64,000 bases of DNA. Source: Oleispira antarctica RB-8. Lineage in GTDB: Bacteria; Pseudomonadota; Gammaproteobacteria; Pseudomonadales; Oceanobacteraceae. The stretch is from the NCBI GenBank assembly GCA_000967895.1, contig FO203512.1:4029531-4093530 (forward strand), in the 5' to 3' direction. The position numbers and the translations under genes were made by a program. Below the pieces are notes generated by a model that saw only the letters and a list, made by a program, of their open reading frames with translations, was not told the origin of the DNA and searched no databases. Positions 24,916-34,388 of this stretch are shown here, piece by piece; position 1 is the first letter of the stretch; every line of letters begins with the position of its first letter.

Positions 24916-25662
24916 TTATTGATCCCAGACAAACAGCTTTTCTACGCCCCACCAAATGCCCATGAAGAAATATCCAAGCGGGCCGTACGTTTTTTGCTTT
25001 TTAGCACTGAATTCAATCGAAGCATAATCAACCTGCCCTTTGAGATACTTCATTCGACCTTCAAGGCGATCAATTTCACTCTGAGTACGATTCAGCTCAC
25101 GCTCAATTTTTAATAGGTCTTCAATCACGTCAGCTCGATCTAATAGCAACTGAATGCGATTGCGTAATTTATAAAGGTTATCTAAACGAGCTTTATTATC
25201 GATAAATTCAGTCGTCACATCTTGTACATTTTCATTTTCAGAAATAACAGCACCGACTTCTCGAAGCTCAACCAGCGCAGTAGCATATTGATCTTGAGGA
25301 ATGCGAATAGACAAGTTGAACGACTTTCCTTGTTCATCATTGGTATTTTCTATATAGCCTGTTTTCTGCTCTACAATGGCCTTCGCATCAGCTTCTGCTT
25401 TGGCCAAATCCTTTACCCCTATATTCAGCCAGCTACGCTTGATCAACTTACGATCTTGCGAATCGGCATTATTGCTAATCTTTGCAGAGCTCATCGATGC
25501 TGGAGATGATTCCATCGCCAGCCCTCGTAGGCCTTCATTCATATCGCTATAACCATGATTTAAGGCGCAGCCTGTTAAGGTCATTCCAAAACTGATGGCG
25601 AGCAATATAAGTAGGCGCTGCATTAGTTGGGCTTGTATCATTTTATTAATCAAATCGTTCAT
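24916..25662 (-). CDS. DUF4349 lipoprotein
   Basis: A 248-residue lipoprotein with lipobox LTGC (lipidated Cys32). The body matches the DUF4349 pattern: a beta-rich part with SWLNIGVKDLAKAEADAKAIVEQ and GYIENTNDEQ, then a coiled coil about 70 residues long (LDNLYKLRNRIQLLLDRADV, ELNRTQSEIDRLEGRM), and a C-terminal hydrophobic segment (YGPLGYFFMGIWWGVEKLF). An AAGAGAG ribosome site selects the ATG at 25662 over the upstream in-frame ATG at 25731; ATGs at 25641 and 25623 would also leave a lipoprotein signal. The function is unknown, probably envelope-associated. Confidence 0.8.
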   Translation of the reverse strand: MNDLINKMIQAQLMQRLLILLAISFGMTLTGCALNHGYSDMNEGLRGLAMESSPASMSSAKISNNADSQDRKLIKRSWLNIGVKDLAKAEADAKAIVEQKTGYIENTNDEQGKSFNLSIRIPQDQYATALVELREVGAVISENENVQDVTTEFIDNKARLDNLYKLRNRIQLLLDRADVIEDLLKIERELNRTQSEIDRLEGRMKYLKGQVDYASIEFSAKKQKTYGPLGYFFMGIWWGVEKLFVWDQ

Positions 25663-25740
25663 CAGCACTCTCTTCAACATTCTTATTCGTTTACCGTGAT
25701 TACAGGAAGCCATCTCGCCATTTTCTATCAACGCACAGCA

Positions 25741-26418
25741 CTAATGTTTCAAGTAGCGTAACCAACGCCACACGTTCAATAAACTCGCCAGTGATCCTGC
25801 AACATAAGTCAGGGCCGCTGCTAATAATATTTGGCGCGCACCTTTCATATCTTGCTCATTAAGATACTCACCTTTTTCTAAAATAGGTAAAGCTTTACCA
25901 AAACTTGCATCCCATTCAACGGGCAAGGTAATCAAGTGCACTAAGGTACTCGCTAAAATCGACAGCACCGCAACCCCTAAAGTGACTCGACTGGCTGCGG
26001 GGTTTATTAAAGCAACCAATGGGCTTATCCAAAAAGCGACAGGAGTAATACGTTGCGCTACATTGGCAAATTTTGCCGCCTTAATGCGTGCATTGAACGT
26101 TGTCTCTTTATTATGATCTTGAATCGCATGACCAACTTCATGCGCTGCCACTACAATCGCGGTTAATGAGTGTCCTTCCAGCTTATCAGGGGTCAATCTG
26201 ACCATTTTATCCATGGGATCATAGTGGTCGCCAGAGTCGGTCGATTCGACCTTTACACCTTCTAAACCCTGCGTCTTAATTAAATGCTGCGCTAATTCTC
26301 CTCCGGTTCCCGGAAAATCATCTCTCGGTTCAGAGTGACGCTTCAAAACGCGCCCTACCCACCACTGCGGAAGAAGGAACAGTGCTAATGCCAAAATAAA
26401 AACTAAAATCCATATCAT
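25741..26418 (-). CDS. Membrane zinc metallopeptidase (YugP family)
   Basis: A 225-residue integral-membrane protein of the neutral zinc metallopeptidase family (YugP-like). The zinc-binding HEVGH motif lies at 93-97, followed by AIQDH. An N-terminal transmembrane helix (2-18) and two or three C-terminal helices (about 125-165, 195-215) are visible. YugP-type proteins typically read LTAIVVAAHEVGHAIQ, as here. The substrate is unknown. It is upstream of the DUF4349 lipoprotein gene on the same strand and may be co-transcribed with it. A TAGG ribosome site precedes the ATG. Confidence 0.88.
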   Translation of the reverse strand: MIWILVFILALALFLLPQWWVGRVLKRHSEPRDDFPGTGGELAQHLIKTQGLEGVKVESTDSGDHYDPMDKMVRLTPDKLEGHSLTAIVVAAHEVGHAIQDHNKETTFNARIKAAKFANVAQRITPVAFWISPLVALINPAASRVTLGVAVLSILASTLVHLITLPVEWDASFGKALPILEKGEYLNEQDMKGARQILLAAALTYVAGSLASLLNVWRWLRYLKH

Positions 26419-26683
26419 ACTGAGCTACCTATAATTTTTATATTTTGTATCTAACGATTTAATCGAACTCTTTCATCGAACTGACAGTCTAATAAACTGA
26501 CCTAAATAATAAGCTACTTATCATCATATCAAGGTTGAATTAACATTACTGCGTTTCTAAATTAGTCAGCGGCGATTAATCTTGTTAAAATGTGACCCAA
26601 TTTTATTTTGTTTCCGTAAGTGATCTACTTAATAGCGGCTATTTTACGGCTATTAATTTCTTAAGTACCCGAGGGTTTTCTTT

Positions 26684-27313
26684 TTGAGCATTAAATACAT
26701 TGCCTCCTCTAAATTGCCAACGCCTTTTGGTATTTTTACCATGCATGGTTTCGAAGAAGAGAGCACAGGGAAAGAGCATGTTGCTTTATCAATGGGCGAT
26801 ATCGATTCTGGCGAGCCTGTTTTAGCCCGCGCTCATTCTGAATGCCTTACCGGCGATGCCTTGTTCAGTATGCGTTGTGATTGCGGCTATCAGTTAGAAG
26901 AAGCCTTAAGCTCTATCGCTAAAAATGGCCGTGGTGTCTTACTCTACCTACGCCAAGAAGGTCGTGGCATTGGTTTATTAAATAAAATCAAAGCGTACAA
27001 CCTGCAAGATCAAGGCGCCGATACAGTAGAAGCCAATGAGCGATTAGGTTTTGGTGCAGACATGCGTCAATACGATATGTGTCAGCCAATGTTGGAACAT
27101 TTAGGGGTTAAAGCTATTCGTTTAATGACTAATAATCCACGTAAAGTGAAGGCTTTATCTGAAGCTGGAGTTGATGTTGTAGAGCGTGTTTCTATTGAAG
27201 TGGGACGTAACCCGCACAATGATGGTTATTTGAATACTAAGGCTGCTAAGCTAGGCCATTATTTAAAAACCACAGCCAAAGTGGATATTAGTCATCAGGA
27301 TGACGACGCTTAA
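26684..27313 (+). CDS. ribA: GTP cyclohydrolase II
   Basis: Converts GTP to 2,5-diamino-6-ribosylamino-4-pyrimidinone 5'-phosphate, the first step of riboflavin synthesis. The 209-residue sequence matches E. coli RibA throughout. Zinc ligands Cys54, Cys65 and Cys67 lie in the [18 protein letters not shown] segment, and the catalytic region has [15 protein letters not shown] and LMTNNPRKV. The start codon is TTG, supported by a GAGGG ribosome site eight bases upstream and by alignment with the E. coli N-terminus; no ATG is suitably placed. It converges on dxs with only 19 bases between stops. Confidence 0.96.
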   Translation: MSIKYIASSKLPTPFGIFTMHGFEEESTGKEHVALSMGDIDSGEPVLARAHSECLTGDALFSMRCDCGYQLEEALSSIAKNGRGVLLYLRQEGRGIGLLNKIKAYNLQDQGADTVEANERLGFGADMRQYDMCQPMLEHLGVKAIRLMTNNPRKVKALSEAGVDVVERVSIEVGRNPHNDGYLNTKAAKLGHYLKTTAKVDISHQDDDA

Positions 27314-27321
27314 GACGGCAT

Positions 27322-27353
27322 AAAGTGATGAGTTATGAGTAACTCATCACTTT
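27322..27353. terminator. Convergent hairpin overlapping the dxs stop codon
   Basis: AAAGTGATGAGTTA (27322-27335) pairs perfectly over 14 bp with 27340-27353 around a TGAG loop. The dxs stop and its last codons are part of the stem, so both ribA and dxs can use it. Confidence 0.6.
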
Positions 27354-29234
27354 CGCAACAATAGCCGCTTGATCGATACCTACATCAGCCAACTGCTCTG
27401 CTGGCGATGCGTGTTCAATGTAGCGATCAGGAATGCCCATTAACTGGCACGGGATTCTGATACCTTCCGCAGATAAATATTCTAATACCGCAGACCCTGC
27501 GCCACCCATAATTGCATTTTCTTCAATGCAGATAAGTCGGTCATGGGACTGAGCTAATTCTGTTACTAACACTTCATCCAGTGGCTTCACAAAGCGCATA
27601 TCAGCAATACTGATTTCAATACCTTGTTCAGCTAATTCTTCTGCTGCGGCTAAAGCAAAGTTCACACATGAACCAAAAGCTAATATTGCAATAGATTTAC
27701 CATCTTTTGCATTAGCATCAATGCTTCGCTCACGACGCATAATGCCTTTGCCAATGGGTAATAATTGCATTTGAACTTGCGCTTCAATACCCGTTCCCGA
27801 ACCACGTGGATAACGCACAGCCGCTGGGCCTTGATATTGATAACCGGTATATAACATTTGGCGGCACTCATCTTCGTTCGACGGTGCCATTATTACCATG
27901 TTTGGAATTGGACGTAAGAAGCTGTAATCATACGCACCGTGATGCGTTGGGCCGTCTTCACCCACCAGCCCTGCACGATCGATGGCAAACATCACGTCTA
28001 AATTCTGCAAGGCAATATCATGGATTAACTGATCATAACCACGTTGCAAAAAGGTTGAATAAATCGCGACGACTGGCTTAGCGCCTTCGCATGCCATGCC
28101 ACCTGCCAATGTCACCGCATGCTGTTCAGCAATGGCAACATCAAAATAGCGTTTAGGGTACAGTTCAGAGAAGCGAATCATATCCGAGCCTTCACGCATC
28201 GCAGGGGTAATCCCCATCAAGCGTTCATCGACCTCCGCCATATCACACAGCCAATTACCAAACACATTAGAATAGGTCTGCTTAGCAATACCCGCTGGCA
28301 CATTTGTATGCTGCTTTTTTAGCGCATGATATTTAATTTGCTGTTCTTCGGCTAATGCAAAACCCTTACCTTTTTTCGTCACGATGTGAAGAAACTTAGG
28401 CCCAGGCAATTTTTTAAGATTGGCTAAAGTATGCACCAACTCTTCGGTATCATGGCCGTCAATCGGGCCATAATAATTAAAACCAAGTTCTTCAAAAAGA
28501 ATACCTGGGGCAATCATGGCCTTCATGTGCTCTTCGGTTTTGCGCATGAATTTCCAAGCGGTGGTGCTTTTTTGCAATATTTTTTTGCTGCCTTCACGGA
28601 AAGAGGTGTACGTTGGGCTAGACCATAGGCGGGTAAAATACTTATTCAGCGCACCAACGTTATCTGAAATGGCCATGTCGTTATCGTTAAGAATAACCAA
28701 CATATCGGCTTTCTCATGACCTGCATGGTTTAACGCTTCGAATGCCATTCCTGCAGTCATCGCTCCATCACCAATAATAGCAACCGCTTGATGATCGTTA
28801 CCCATAGCGCGCATGCCAAGACTCATGCCCATCGCCGCACTGATAGACGTACTAGAATGACCTACACCAAAGGTATCGTATTCACTTTCACTGCGCAGTG
28901 GAAAAGCGGCCGGGCCTTCTTTGCTGCGAATGCTGGGCATTTGCTCACGACGGCCGGTAATAATTTTATGCGGATAAGCTTGATGACCAACATCCCAAAC
29001 TAACTTATCGTTGGGGGTATCAAAAACGTAATGAAGAGCGGTTGTTAATTCAACCACACCAAGGCCTGCACCAAAGTGTCCACCAGATTGGCCAACACTG
29101 TAGATAAGATATTCGCGTAACTCGTGATTAAATTGCTCAAGTTGATCGAGAGCCAATAAGCGCAAGTCTGCCGCATTGGTCACAGAGTCCAATAACGGAG
29201 TAGTTGGTCTTTCATTGGGTATTTCAGTAAACAT
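27333..29234 (-). CDS. dxs: 1-deoxy-D-xylulose-5-phosphate synthase
   Basis: First enzyme of the MEP isoprenoid pathway, condensing pyruvate and glyceraldehyde 3-phosphate with thiamine diphosphate. The 633-residue protein shows [17 protein letters not shown], the thiamine diphosphate motif [18 protein letters not shown] ending at LNDND, and the transketolase C-terminal part with [15 protein letters not shown]. The ATG at 29234 is chosen because the family begins a few residues before the LLDSV segment; the frame upstream to 29303 is hydrophobic and unlike Dxs. It follows xseB and ispA on the same strand, the conserved xseB-ispA-dxs order, though a 200-bp gap separates it from ispA. Confidence 0.97.
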   Translation of the reverse strand: MFTEIPNERPTTPLLDSVTNAADLRLLALDQLEQFNHELREYLIYSVGQSGGHFGAGLGVVELTTALHYVFDTPNDKLVWDVGHQAYPHKIITGRREQMPSIRSKEGPAAFPLRSESEYDTFGVGHSSTSISAAMGMSLGMRAMGNDHQAVAIIGDGAMTAGMAFEALNHAGHEKADMLVILNDNDMAISDNVGALNKYFTRLWSSPTYTSFREGSKKILQKSTTAWKFMRKTEEHMKAMIAPGILFEELGFNYYGPIDGHDTEELVHTLANLKKLPGPKFLHIVTKKGKGFALAEEQQIKYHALKKQHTNVPAGIAKQTYSNVFGNWLCDMAEVDERLMGITPAMREGSDMIRFSELYPKRYFDVAIAEQHAVTLAGGMACEGAKPVVAIYSTFLQRGYDQLIHDIALQNLDVMFAIDRAGLVGEDGPTHHGAYDYSFLRPIPNMVIMAPSNEDECRQMLYTGYQYQGPAAVRYPRGSGTGIEAQVQMQLLPIGKGIMRRERSIDANAKDGKSIAILAFGSCVNFALAAAEELAEQGIEISIADMRFVKPLDEVLVTELAQSHDRLICIEENAIMGGAGSAVLEYLSAEGIRIPCQLMGIPDRYIEHASPAEQLADVGIDQAAIVAKVMSYS

Positions 29235-29436
29235 GCACTTCACGATTTTGGCTGGCCAGTAGAGAAGAAGGCATATCACATTCCCTCCCAAGCACTTATT
29301 CATTATAGAAAAGGAGCTATTCTACCCGTCTAGCTCGGTAAGTAGAACCTATTAACAACCGATAACCAGCAATAAGAACCAATAGTGCGTCCTTATTTGA
29401 GCTGTTTTTTATACTCATCGATGTATCAAAAGAAGA

Positions 29437-30333
29437 TTAATGGTCACGAGTAATAATATAATCGGCCAAATATTCGAGGGCAGAAGTATCACCCGCAAGG
29501 TTTTTTAATGCGCCTAACGCTAATTGTTGTAACTGTTTGGCTTTCTCTTTCGCACCTGTTAAGCCTAGTAGCGAAGGATAAGTCGGCTTATTGAGTGCCA
29601 TATCGGCTCCCTGCTGTTTACCCAGAGTTGCGGTATCACTTTCGATATCAAGAATGTCATCCTGCACCTGAAACGCAAGACCAATGGCATTAGCATAAAC
29701 GGTTAACTGCGCTAATGTTGCTTCATCGGGCTGGCCGCAATGCGCTCCCATCAATACACTCATCCGTATCAGCGCACCGGTTTTATGCCCGTGCATACGT
29801 TCCAAATGAGCAAGATCGACCTCTTTACCCACCGAAGCAAGGTCAATGGCTTGGCCTGCGACCATACCGGATGCACCTGAACCTTGGCTTAGTAAACTCA
29901 CCAATTTTAAACGCTGAGCCATAGAAAAATCAGCAGACATATCCGCTAAAATTTCAAATGCTCCCGTTAATAACGCATCACCGGCTAGAATCGCAGTCGC
30001 TTCATTAAATTTAATATGGCAGGTAGGTTGTCCGCGGCGTAAAGCATCATCATCCATTGCGGGAAGATCGTCATGAACCAGCGAATAACAGTGCACCATC
30101 TCAACCGCAGCCATCGCGATATCCACACGTGCATCAACAATCCCCATTGCTTGAGCCGTCGCTTGAACCAAAAAAGGACGTACCCGTTTACCACCGTTTA
30201 ATAGGCTATAAGCCATAGCATCGGCAAGATAAGGGTCGCTAATATTGAGATGTTTTAACGCAGAGTTCAGTGCGTATTCGCAGCGTTTCTGACTCGCAAG
30301 TAATTGTTGGTTAAAGGTCGCCGGTAACGTCAT
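29437..30333 (-). CDS. ispA: Farnesyl diphosphate synthase
   Basis: Condenses isopentenyl and dimethylallyl diphosphates to farnesyl diphosphate. The 298-residue protein has the first Asp-rich motif DDLPAMDDD at 88-96 and the second, DDILD, at about 226-230, with GGKRVRP near the N-terminus. Small residues before the first Asp-rich motif fit a short-chain (C15) synthase. It begins 5 bases after the xseB stop, so the two are co-transcribed. Products feed undecaprenyl phosphate and quinone synthesis. Confidence 0.96.
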   Translation of the reverse strand: MTLPATFNQQLLASQKRCEYALNSALKHLNISDPYLADAMAYSLLNGGKRVRPFLVQATAQAMGIVDARVDIAMAAVEMVHCYSLVHDDLPAMDDDALRRGQPTCHIKFNEATAILAGDALLTGAFEILADMSADFSMAQRLKLVSLLSQGSGASGMVAGQAIDLASVGKEVDLAHLERMHGHKTGALIRMSVLMGAHCGQPDEATLAQLTVYANAIGLAFQVQDDILDIESDTATLGKQQGADMALNKPTYPSLLGLTGAKEKAKQLQQLALGALKNLAGDTSALEYLADYIITRDH

Positions 30334-30338
30334 AACAA

Positions 30339-30584
30339 TTAATCTTCGTCTTCAATCGATGGGGTATTAAAAGGCTGAGCTTCCATCTGGCCATTTTTTT
30401 GTAATAACAACTGAACTTTCTGCTCGGCTTTCGCCAAAGCATTTTGACAATCGCGGGTATATTTAATGCCCTGTTCAAACGCCTTTAAAGAATCTTCTAA
30501 ACTCATTTCGCCAGACTCCATACGCTCAACGAGACTTTCTAATTCCGCCAGAGATTGTTCAAAATGGAAGGTTGTTTTCGCCAT
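30339..30584 (-). CDS. xseB: Exodeoxyribonuclease VII small subunit
   Basis: An 81-residue helical subunit of exonuclease VII, which degrades single-stranded DNA together with XseA. The signature [19 protein letters not shown] and [12 protein letters not shown] stretches are present. An AGGTGA ribosome site precedes the ATG. It heads the xseB-ispA(-dxs) unit and diverges from the stator genes. xseA is not in this window. Confidence 0.96.
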   Translation of the reverse strand: MAKTTFHFEQSLAELESLVERMESGEMSLEDSLKAFEQGIKYTRDCQNALAKAEQKVQLLLQKNGQMEAQPFNTPSIEDED

Positions 30585-30773
30585 GGGTCACCTGTGTTTT
30601 CTGCTTAAACCATCACTTAGTCGCGCCACACTAACTGAGCGTTCCTTTCTAATCAAGTGAGTAATTAACAGTTAATTCATGTAGTTACTTTACGGCAGAA
30701 TAAAAATCTTTGTCTACACTTTTGTTATACACCTTCATATACCCTTAATTTTGAAAGAGCTAAAGGAGTAGCA

Positions 30774-31529
30774 GTGGATCTCGCATCTCTGATTGGAATA
30801 TTAGGCGCCTTCGGCCTAGTGATAATGGCAATGGTGCTCGGCGGCGACATAATGATGTTCGTCAACATACCTTCATTGCTTATTGTTGTCGGCGGCAGCT
30901 TGTTTGTTGTTTTAATGAAATTTGAAATCGGCGCATTTTTCGGATCTTTTGGCATTATTGCTAAAGCGTTTATGTTTAAAGTTAGTAAGCCTGAAGAAAT
31001 CATCGAAGAAACCGTCGAACTTGCCGGCCTTGCACGTAAAGGTGGCCTGCTCTCATTAGAAGGCAAAGAAGTAAGTAATGACTTTTTAGCCAAAGGCATT
31101 CAGCTGCTCGTGGATGGCCATGACCCAGAAGTCGTCAAAGCTTTACTCAGTAAAGATATGAAAATGGCCCAAGAACGTCACAAATACGGGGCGACCTTCT
31201 TTACTCACATGGGTGACGTAGGTCCCGCGATGGGCATGATCGGCACATTGATTGGGCTTGTAGCCATGCTGGCGAACATGGATGACCCTAAATCCATTGG
31301 TCCTGCCATGGCCGTTGCCCTATTAACAACCCTCTATGGAGCCATGATGGCAACCATGATTATGATTCCCTTTGCCGACAAACTGCTTTTGCGAGCTGAA
31401 CAAGAAGGACTCATTCAATCCATGATCATTGATGCCTTAATCGCCATTCAAGGTGGCCAGAATCCTCGAGTTATTGAAGCGATGCTGCAAAACTACGTGA
31501 AAGAGAAACAACGCGTGATACCGGAGTAA
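30774..31529 (+). CDS. pomA: Flagellar stator protein PomA (MotA family, sodium type)
   Basis: An inner-membrane stator subunit with four transmembrane helices that, with PomB, converts ion flow into flagellar rotation. The 251-residue sequence follows Vibrio PomA closely: MDLASLIGILGAFGLVIMAM, VVGGSLFVVLMKFEIG, and GDVGPAMGMIGTLIGLVAML, with the cytoplasmic loop carrying charged rotor-contact residues (about 85-145). The start is GTG with a strong AAAGGAG site 5 bases upstream. pomB follows after 6 bases. Similarity to PomA rather than proton-type MotA predicts a sodium-driven motor. Confidence 0.94.
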   Translation: MDLASLIGILGAFGLVIMAMVLGGDIMMFVNIPSLLIVVGGSLFVVLMKFEIGAFFGSFGIIAKAFMFKVSKPEEIIEETVELAGLARKGGLLSLEGKEVSNDFLAKGIQLLVDGHDPEVVKALLSKDMKMAQERHKYGATFFTHMGDVGPAMGMIGTLIGLVAMLANMDDPKSIGPAMAVALLTTLYGAMMATMIMIPFADKLLLRAEQEGLIQSMIIDALIAIQGGQNPRVIEAMLQNYVKEKQRVIPE

Positions 31530-31535
31530 TCAAGC

Positions 31536-32516
31536 ATGAGTGATGAGGAAGAAGAAGTCTGTGAATGCCCTGCCGGGATTCCTGCATGGGTAATGACGTT
31601 TGCAGATTTAATGTCACTACTGATGTGTTTCTTCGTTTTATTATTATCATTTGCCGAAATGGACGCGTTAAAATTTAAGCGTTTAGCGGGCGAGCTGCGC
31701 ATGGCATTTGGGGTGCAAACTGAAATTAATGCCTCTGACCCACCGAAAGGTACCAGCGTGATTGCCAAGCATTTTAGTCCTTCCATTCCTGAGCCCACAC
31801 CTATTAATGAAATACGACAAAAGACCAGCGACTTAACCAAAAGCAGCTTAGAAGTGCTGTGCCAAGACGAATTTACTCAGCAAAAAGAGCGTCAAGGCGA
31901 TGAAGGTCAAAAGACTCGGGAAATTGTTGTGCCCAAGGATTCTGCGGCGGCTGAGAAAAAAGCCGAAGAAACGGCGGTAGAGATTGCTGCAGAATTAGAA
32001 ACAGAAGTCTCCAGCGGCAAAATTGAAGTTGAAACTCAGGGTAAAAAAATCATCATTCGTATTCGAGAAAATGGCGCCTTTAAATCGGGCTCCGACTATA
32101 TCGATGATAAATTCTTACCGGTTATCGATAAAATACGAGAGGTTTTAGTGAACCTTCCTGGGCGTATTTCAGTTGAAGGGCATACCGATAACATCCCCTA
32201 TCAAGGAGGCCGTTTTCGCTCCAACTGGGCTTTATCATCTGCCCGCGCAGCAGCCTTTGCTGAAGAATTATTCATTGCGCCAGAAATGGGCCAAGAAAGA
32301 TTTCAAGTGGTTGGTCATGGCGACGTTCGGCCTTTGGTTGAAAATACCGATGCGGAATCACGCGCACGAAACCGTCGTGTCGAAATCATCATCTTACAAA
32401 CAACTGAAAATGACGATGATGATAAACCACTTATAGAGAATCCAGACAAAGACATGAACGACGCGCTTAATGCAAAACCTGAAGACTTTGAACTCGATGC
32501 TAATGATATTTTTTAA
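31536..32516 (+). CDS. pomB: Flagellar stator protein PomB (MotB family, sodium type)
   Basis: The peptidoglycan-anchored stator partner of PomA. A short acidic cytoplasmic tail, including CECP, precedes one transmembrane helix (about 18-40) that holds the ion-binding Asp24 in TFADLMSLLMCFFVLLLSF; Asp24 is the equivalent position in Vibrio PomB. A plug/linker region leads to a C-terminal OmpA-like peptidoglycan-binding domain (about 180-290) with GHTDN and NRRVEI. The acidic C-terminal tail has many Asp and Glu residues. A CGGAG ribosome site lies in the end of pomA. Confidence 0.94.
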   Translation: MSDEEEEVCECPAGIPAWVMTFADLMSLLMCFFVLLLSFAEMDALKFKRLAGELRMAFGVQTEINASDPPKGTSVIAKHFSPSIPEPTPINEIRQKTSDLTKSSLEVLCQDEFTQQKERQGDEGQKTREIVVPKDSAAAEKKAEETAVEIAAELETEVSSGKIEVETQGKKIIIRIRENGAFKSGSDYIDDKFLPVIDKIREVLVNLPGRISVEGHTDNIPYQGGRFRSNWALSSARAAAFAEELFIAPEMGQERFQVVGHGDVRPLVENTDAESRARNRRVEIIILQTTENDDDDKPLIENPDKDMNDALNAKPEDFELDANDIF

Positions 32517-32545
32517 GCCTATGAAATTATTTAAAAGGAGCAGTA

Positions 32546-33094
32546 ATGACAAATGAACGTCGCCGATTTTTTCGCATCGATGATGAGGCTGAAATCAGTT
32601 TTAAAACGATCAGTGATGAAGAATATGAAGCTTGGGGAGATGGCCAAAAAGATGAAGAAGGCGAAAACCTGGCTAAATTAGAAGCGGAATTAAGCATGAC
32701 GCTCGCACATTTAAAAAGCCAGCACCCTCAATTAGCAAAAATTTGTGAGCTGTTAAATCAGAAAATTAATTTTGCCATGTGCTCACACTCCAAAACCCAT
32801 GGTTTTATTGATAATGGTGAGTTAAGGCCCATTAATTTAAGTGCCTGTGGTATTGCTTTTCATACGGATCAGGATATTCCTAAAAATGAAAATATATTAC
32901 TGCAGCTAAAGCTGAAACCCTCCAATGTTGCCATCGTCACAACAGGCAAGGTAGTAGGCGCAGGAATCACCAATGGCAAAAATATTGTTCGTATCGATTT
33001 TCAAGATTTAGGGGGAAGCAATCAAGACTTGTTAATGCAGCACCTATTTCAAGTACAGAGCCGAGAATTGAAAAAGCAGCGGGATAATAATTAA
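32546..33094 (+). CDS. PilZ-domain cyclic-di-GMP receptor, stator-linked
   Basis: A 182-residue cytoplasmic protein. Both cyclic-di-GMP-binding motifs of PilZ are visible: an RRRFFR stretch (RxxxR) at residues 5-10 and NLSACG (D/N-x-S-x-x-G) at about 93-98. An unusual helical insertion of about 75 residues lies between them. A beta-rich remainder (LLQLKLKPSNVAIVTTGKVVG) completes the barrel. It begins 29 bases after pomB with a strong AAAAGGAG site, so it is almost certainly in the stator operon. By analogy with YcgR/FlgZ-type brakes, it may tune stator output in response to cyclic-di-GMP; this is inferred from context. Confidence 0.85.
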   Translation: MTNERRRFFRIDDEAEISFKTISDEEYEAWGDGQKDEEGENLAKLEAELSMTLAHLKSQHPQLAKICELLNQKINFAMCSHSKTHGFIDNGELRPINLSACGIAFHTDQDIPKNENILLQLKLKPSNVAIVTTGKVVGAGITNGKNIVRIDFQDLGGSNQDLLMQHLFQVQSRELKKQRDNN

Positions 33095-33255
33095 TCAATT
33101 AAATAGGGCCTGAATTGATCCATGTATTATTCAGTTTGTAACAATTCTGTGGCAATTTGAGCCAAGTTATTTTAAATCATTGCAAAGACGACTTGAATCC
33201 GTAATCTAGCAAAATAAACTTAGCCATACTAATTTAGTATTAGTGGGAGCTAACC

Positions 33256-34329
33256 GTGAAAATAACAATAAAAGCACCTCAAAAGAGCAGTCACATGATG
33301 AAAAAAATACTCACAATGGCATTAGGCACCGGCTTAATGTTAAGCAGTCTTGAATCCCAAGCCTTCACCCAACCAACCCACAAGCGCTTAGTTGAAGATG
33401 CGGTCGCATACATGGCCGCACATCCTGATACGACCAATTTCGCTAAATTATCCGCCACAGTACAAGCCGCTGGCTATTCCCTCGAACAGTTTGCCGACGC
33501 ACTGGGCCAAGGCGCTCGCGATGTTGATGATTTTGACGATACTTATCTATGCGGCGCGGTCACAGGAGACTGTGTACCAGCGCCTGTCTTTGGTGTCGGT
33601 AGCTTTGTCGCAACGTATACCGCTTGGTGGCATTTTCAAAACCATTCTCGTGGTGGCGACGTCCACGGCAATGATCTTGCCGGTTATAACTACAGCCAAA
33701 TTCCAGTCAAAGGCACAGAAGATACGCTGCTAGGCACTTGGCTAGTCGGCGATCACCTAGACGATGGTAAAGGTGGCATGACAGGTTGGTGTTTCTGGCG
33801 CTGGTGCAATGAAGATTCAGAATACAATTCCTACGAAATTACCGCCAAGAACTACAGCGTAGGCAGCTACAATAACAAATCACACTATGAAAATTTCGAA
33901 AAAGCAGCTTTTCAGCCCATCGATAACTTGGGCCAATACTGGTACAACGAATTTATTAAAACACCAACGGTACAAACTCTAGGCTTTGCATTGCATACTA
34001 CTGACTTGTTGCAACCGCACCATACTTGGACCACATCAGCGAACAACCACGGTGGTTGGGAATCTTGGGTTGAAGACAACTATGATGCAAAAGATATGAA
34101 CAACGATGCCGCGATTACGGAAGCCATGAACAGCTTCACACCTATTCCTGTAGGCCAGAATGATATTCGCCCATTGTTAACCGAAGGTGGCGCTATTTCT
34201 TATGGCCAAGGTGGAATTGTATTAAGTAGCACCAGTGATGCGGATCGCTCTGAAGTTGCAGCGACGGTGATTCCTCATGCAATTGCCATGGTTGTGCATG
34301 TGCTTAACCATGCGGTTGAACGCTTTTAA
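33256..34329 (+). CDS. Secreted zinc-dependent phospholipase C / S1-P1 nuclease-like protein
   Basis: A 357-residue protein with a signal peptide ending near LESQA. The mature part resembles the zinc-dependent phospholipase C / S1-P1 fold: a His in TQPTHKRL, Asp residues in DVDDFDD, His in WWHFQNH, HTTDLLQPHH at 247-256, and HGGWE (HxxxE). These correspond in order to most of the zinc ligands of that fold. The central ligand pair is spaced HxxD, not the usual HxxxD. The start is GTG at 33256 with GGGAG six bases upstream; an ATG at 33295 is also plausible. It leads a probable operon with a parvulin-like foldase. The substrate (phospholipid or nucleic acid) is not decidable from sequence. Confidence 0.72.
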   Translation: MKITIKAPQKSSHMMKKILTMALGTGLMLSSLESQAFTQPTHKRLVEDAVAYMAAHPDTTNFAKLSATVQAAGYSLEQFADALGQGARDVDDFDDTYLCGAVTGDCVPAPVFGVGSFVATYTAWWHFQNHSRGGDVHGNDLAGYNYSQIPVKGTEDTLLGTWLVGDHLDDGKGGMTGWCFWRWCNEDSEYNSYEITAKNYSVGSYNNKSHYENFEKAAFQPIDNLGQYWYNEFIKTPTVQTLGFALHTTDLLQPHHTWTTSANNHGGWESWVEDNYDAKDMNNDAAITEAMNSFTPIPVGQNDIRPLLTEGGAISYGQGGIVLSSTSDADRSEVAATVIPHAIAMVVHVLNHAVERF

Positions 34330-34344
34330 GCTGCTCTATTTCTC

Positions 34345-34363
34345 GGCGGCCATTGCGGCCGCC
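34345..34363 (+). other. GC-rich hairpin between the phospholipase-like and foldase genes
   Basis: GGCGGCC / GGCCGCC with an ATTGC loop lies 15 bases after the stop of the phospholipase-like gene. It is followed by AATTTAT rather than a T run. It may protect the upstream mRNA or partially terminate, giving more enzyme than foldase. Confidence 0.6.
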
Positions 34364-34388
34364 AATTTATAATTCCTTTGGTTAGTTC

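Noticed and set aside
29235-29303. Hydrophobic N-terminal extension of Dxs
   Set aside because: Dxs is cytosolic and other family members begin near the ATG at 29234; the extension has no family counterpart.
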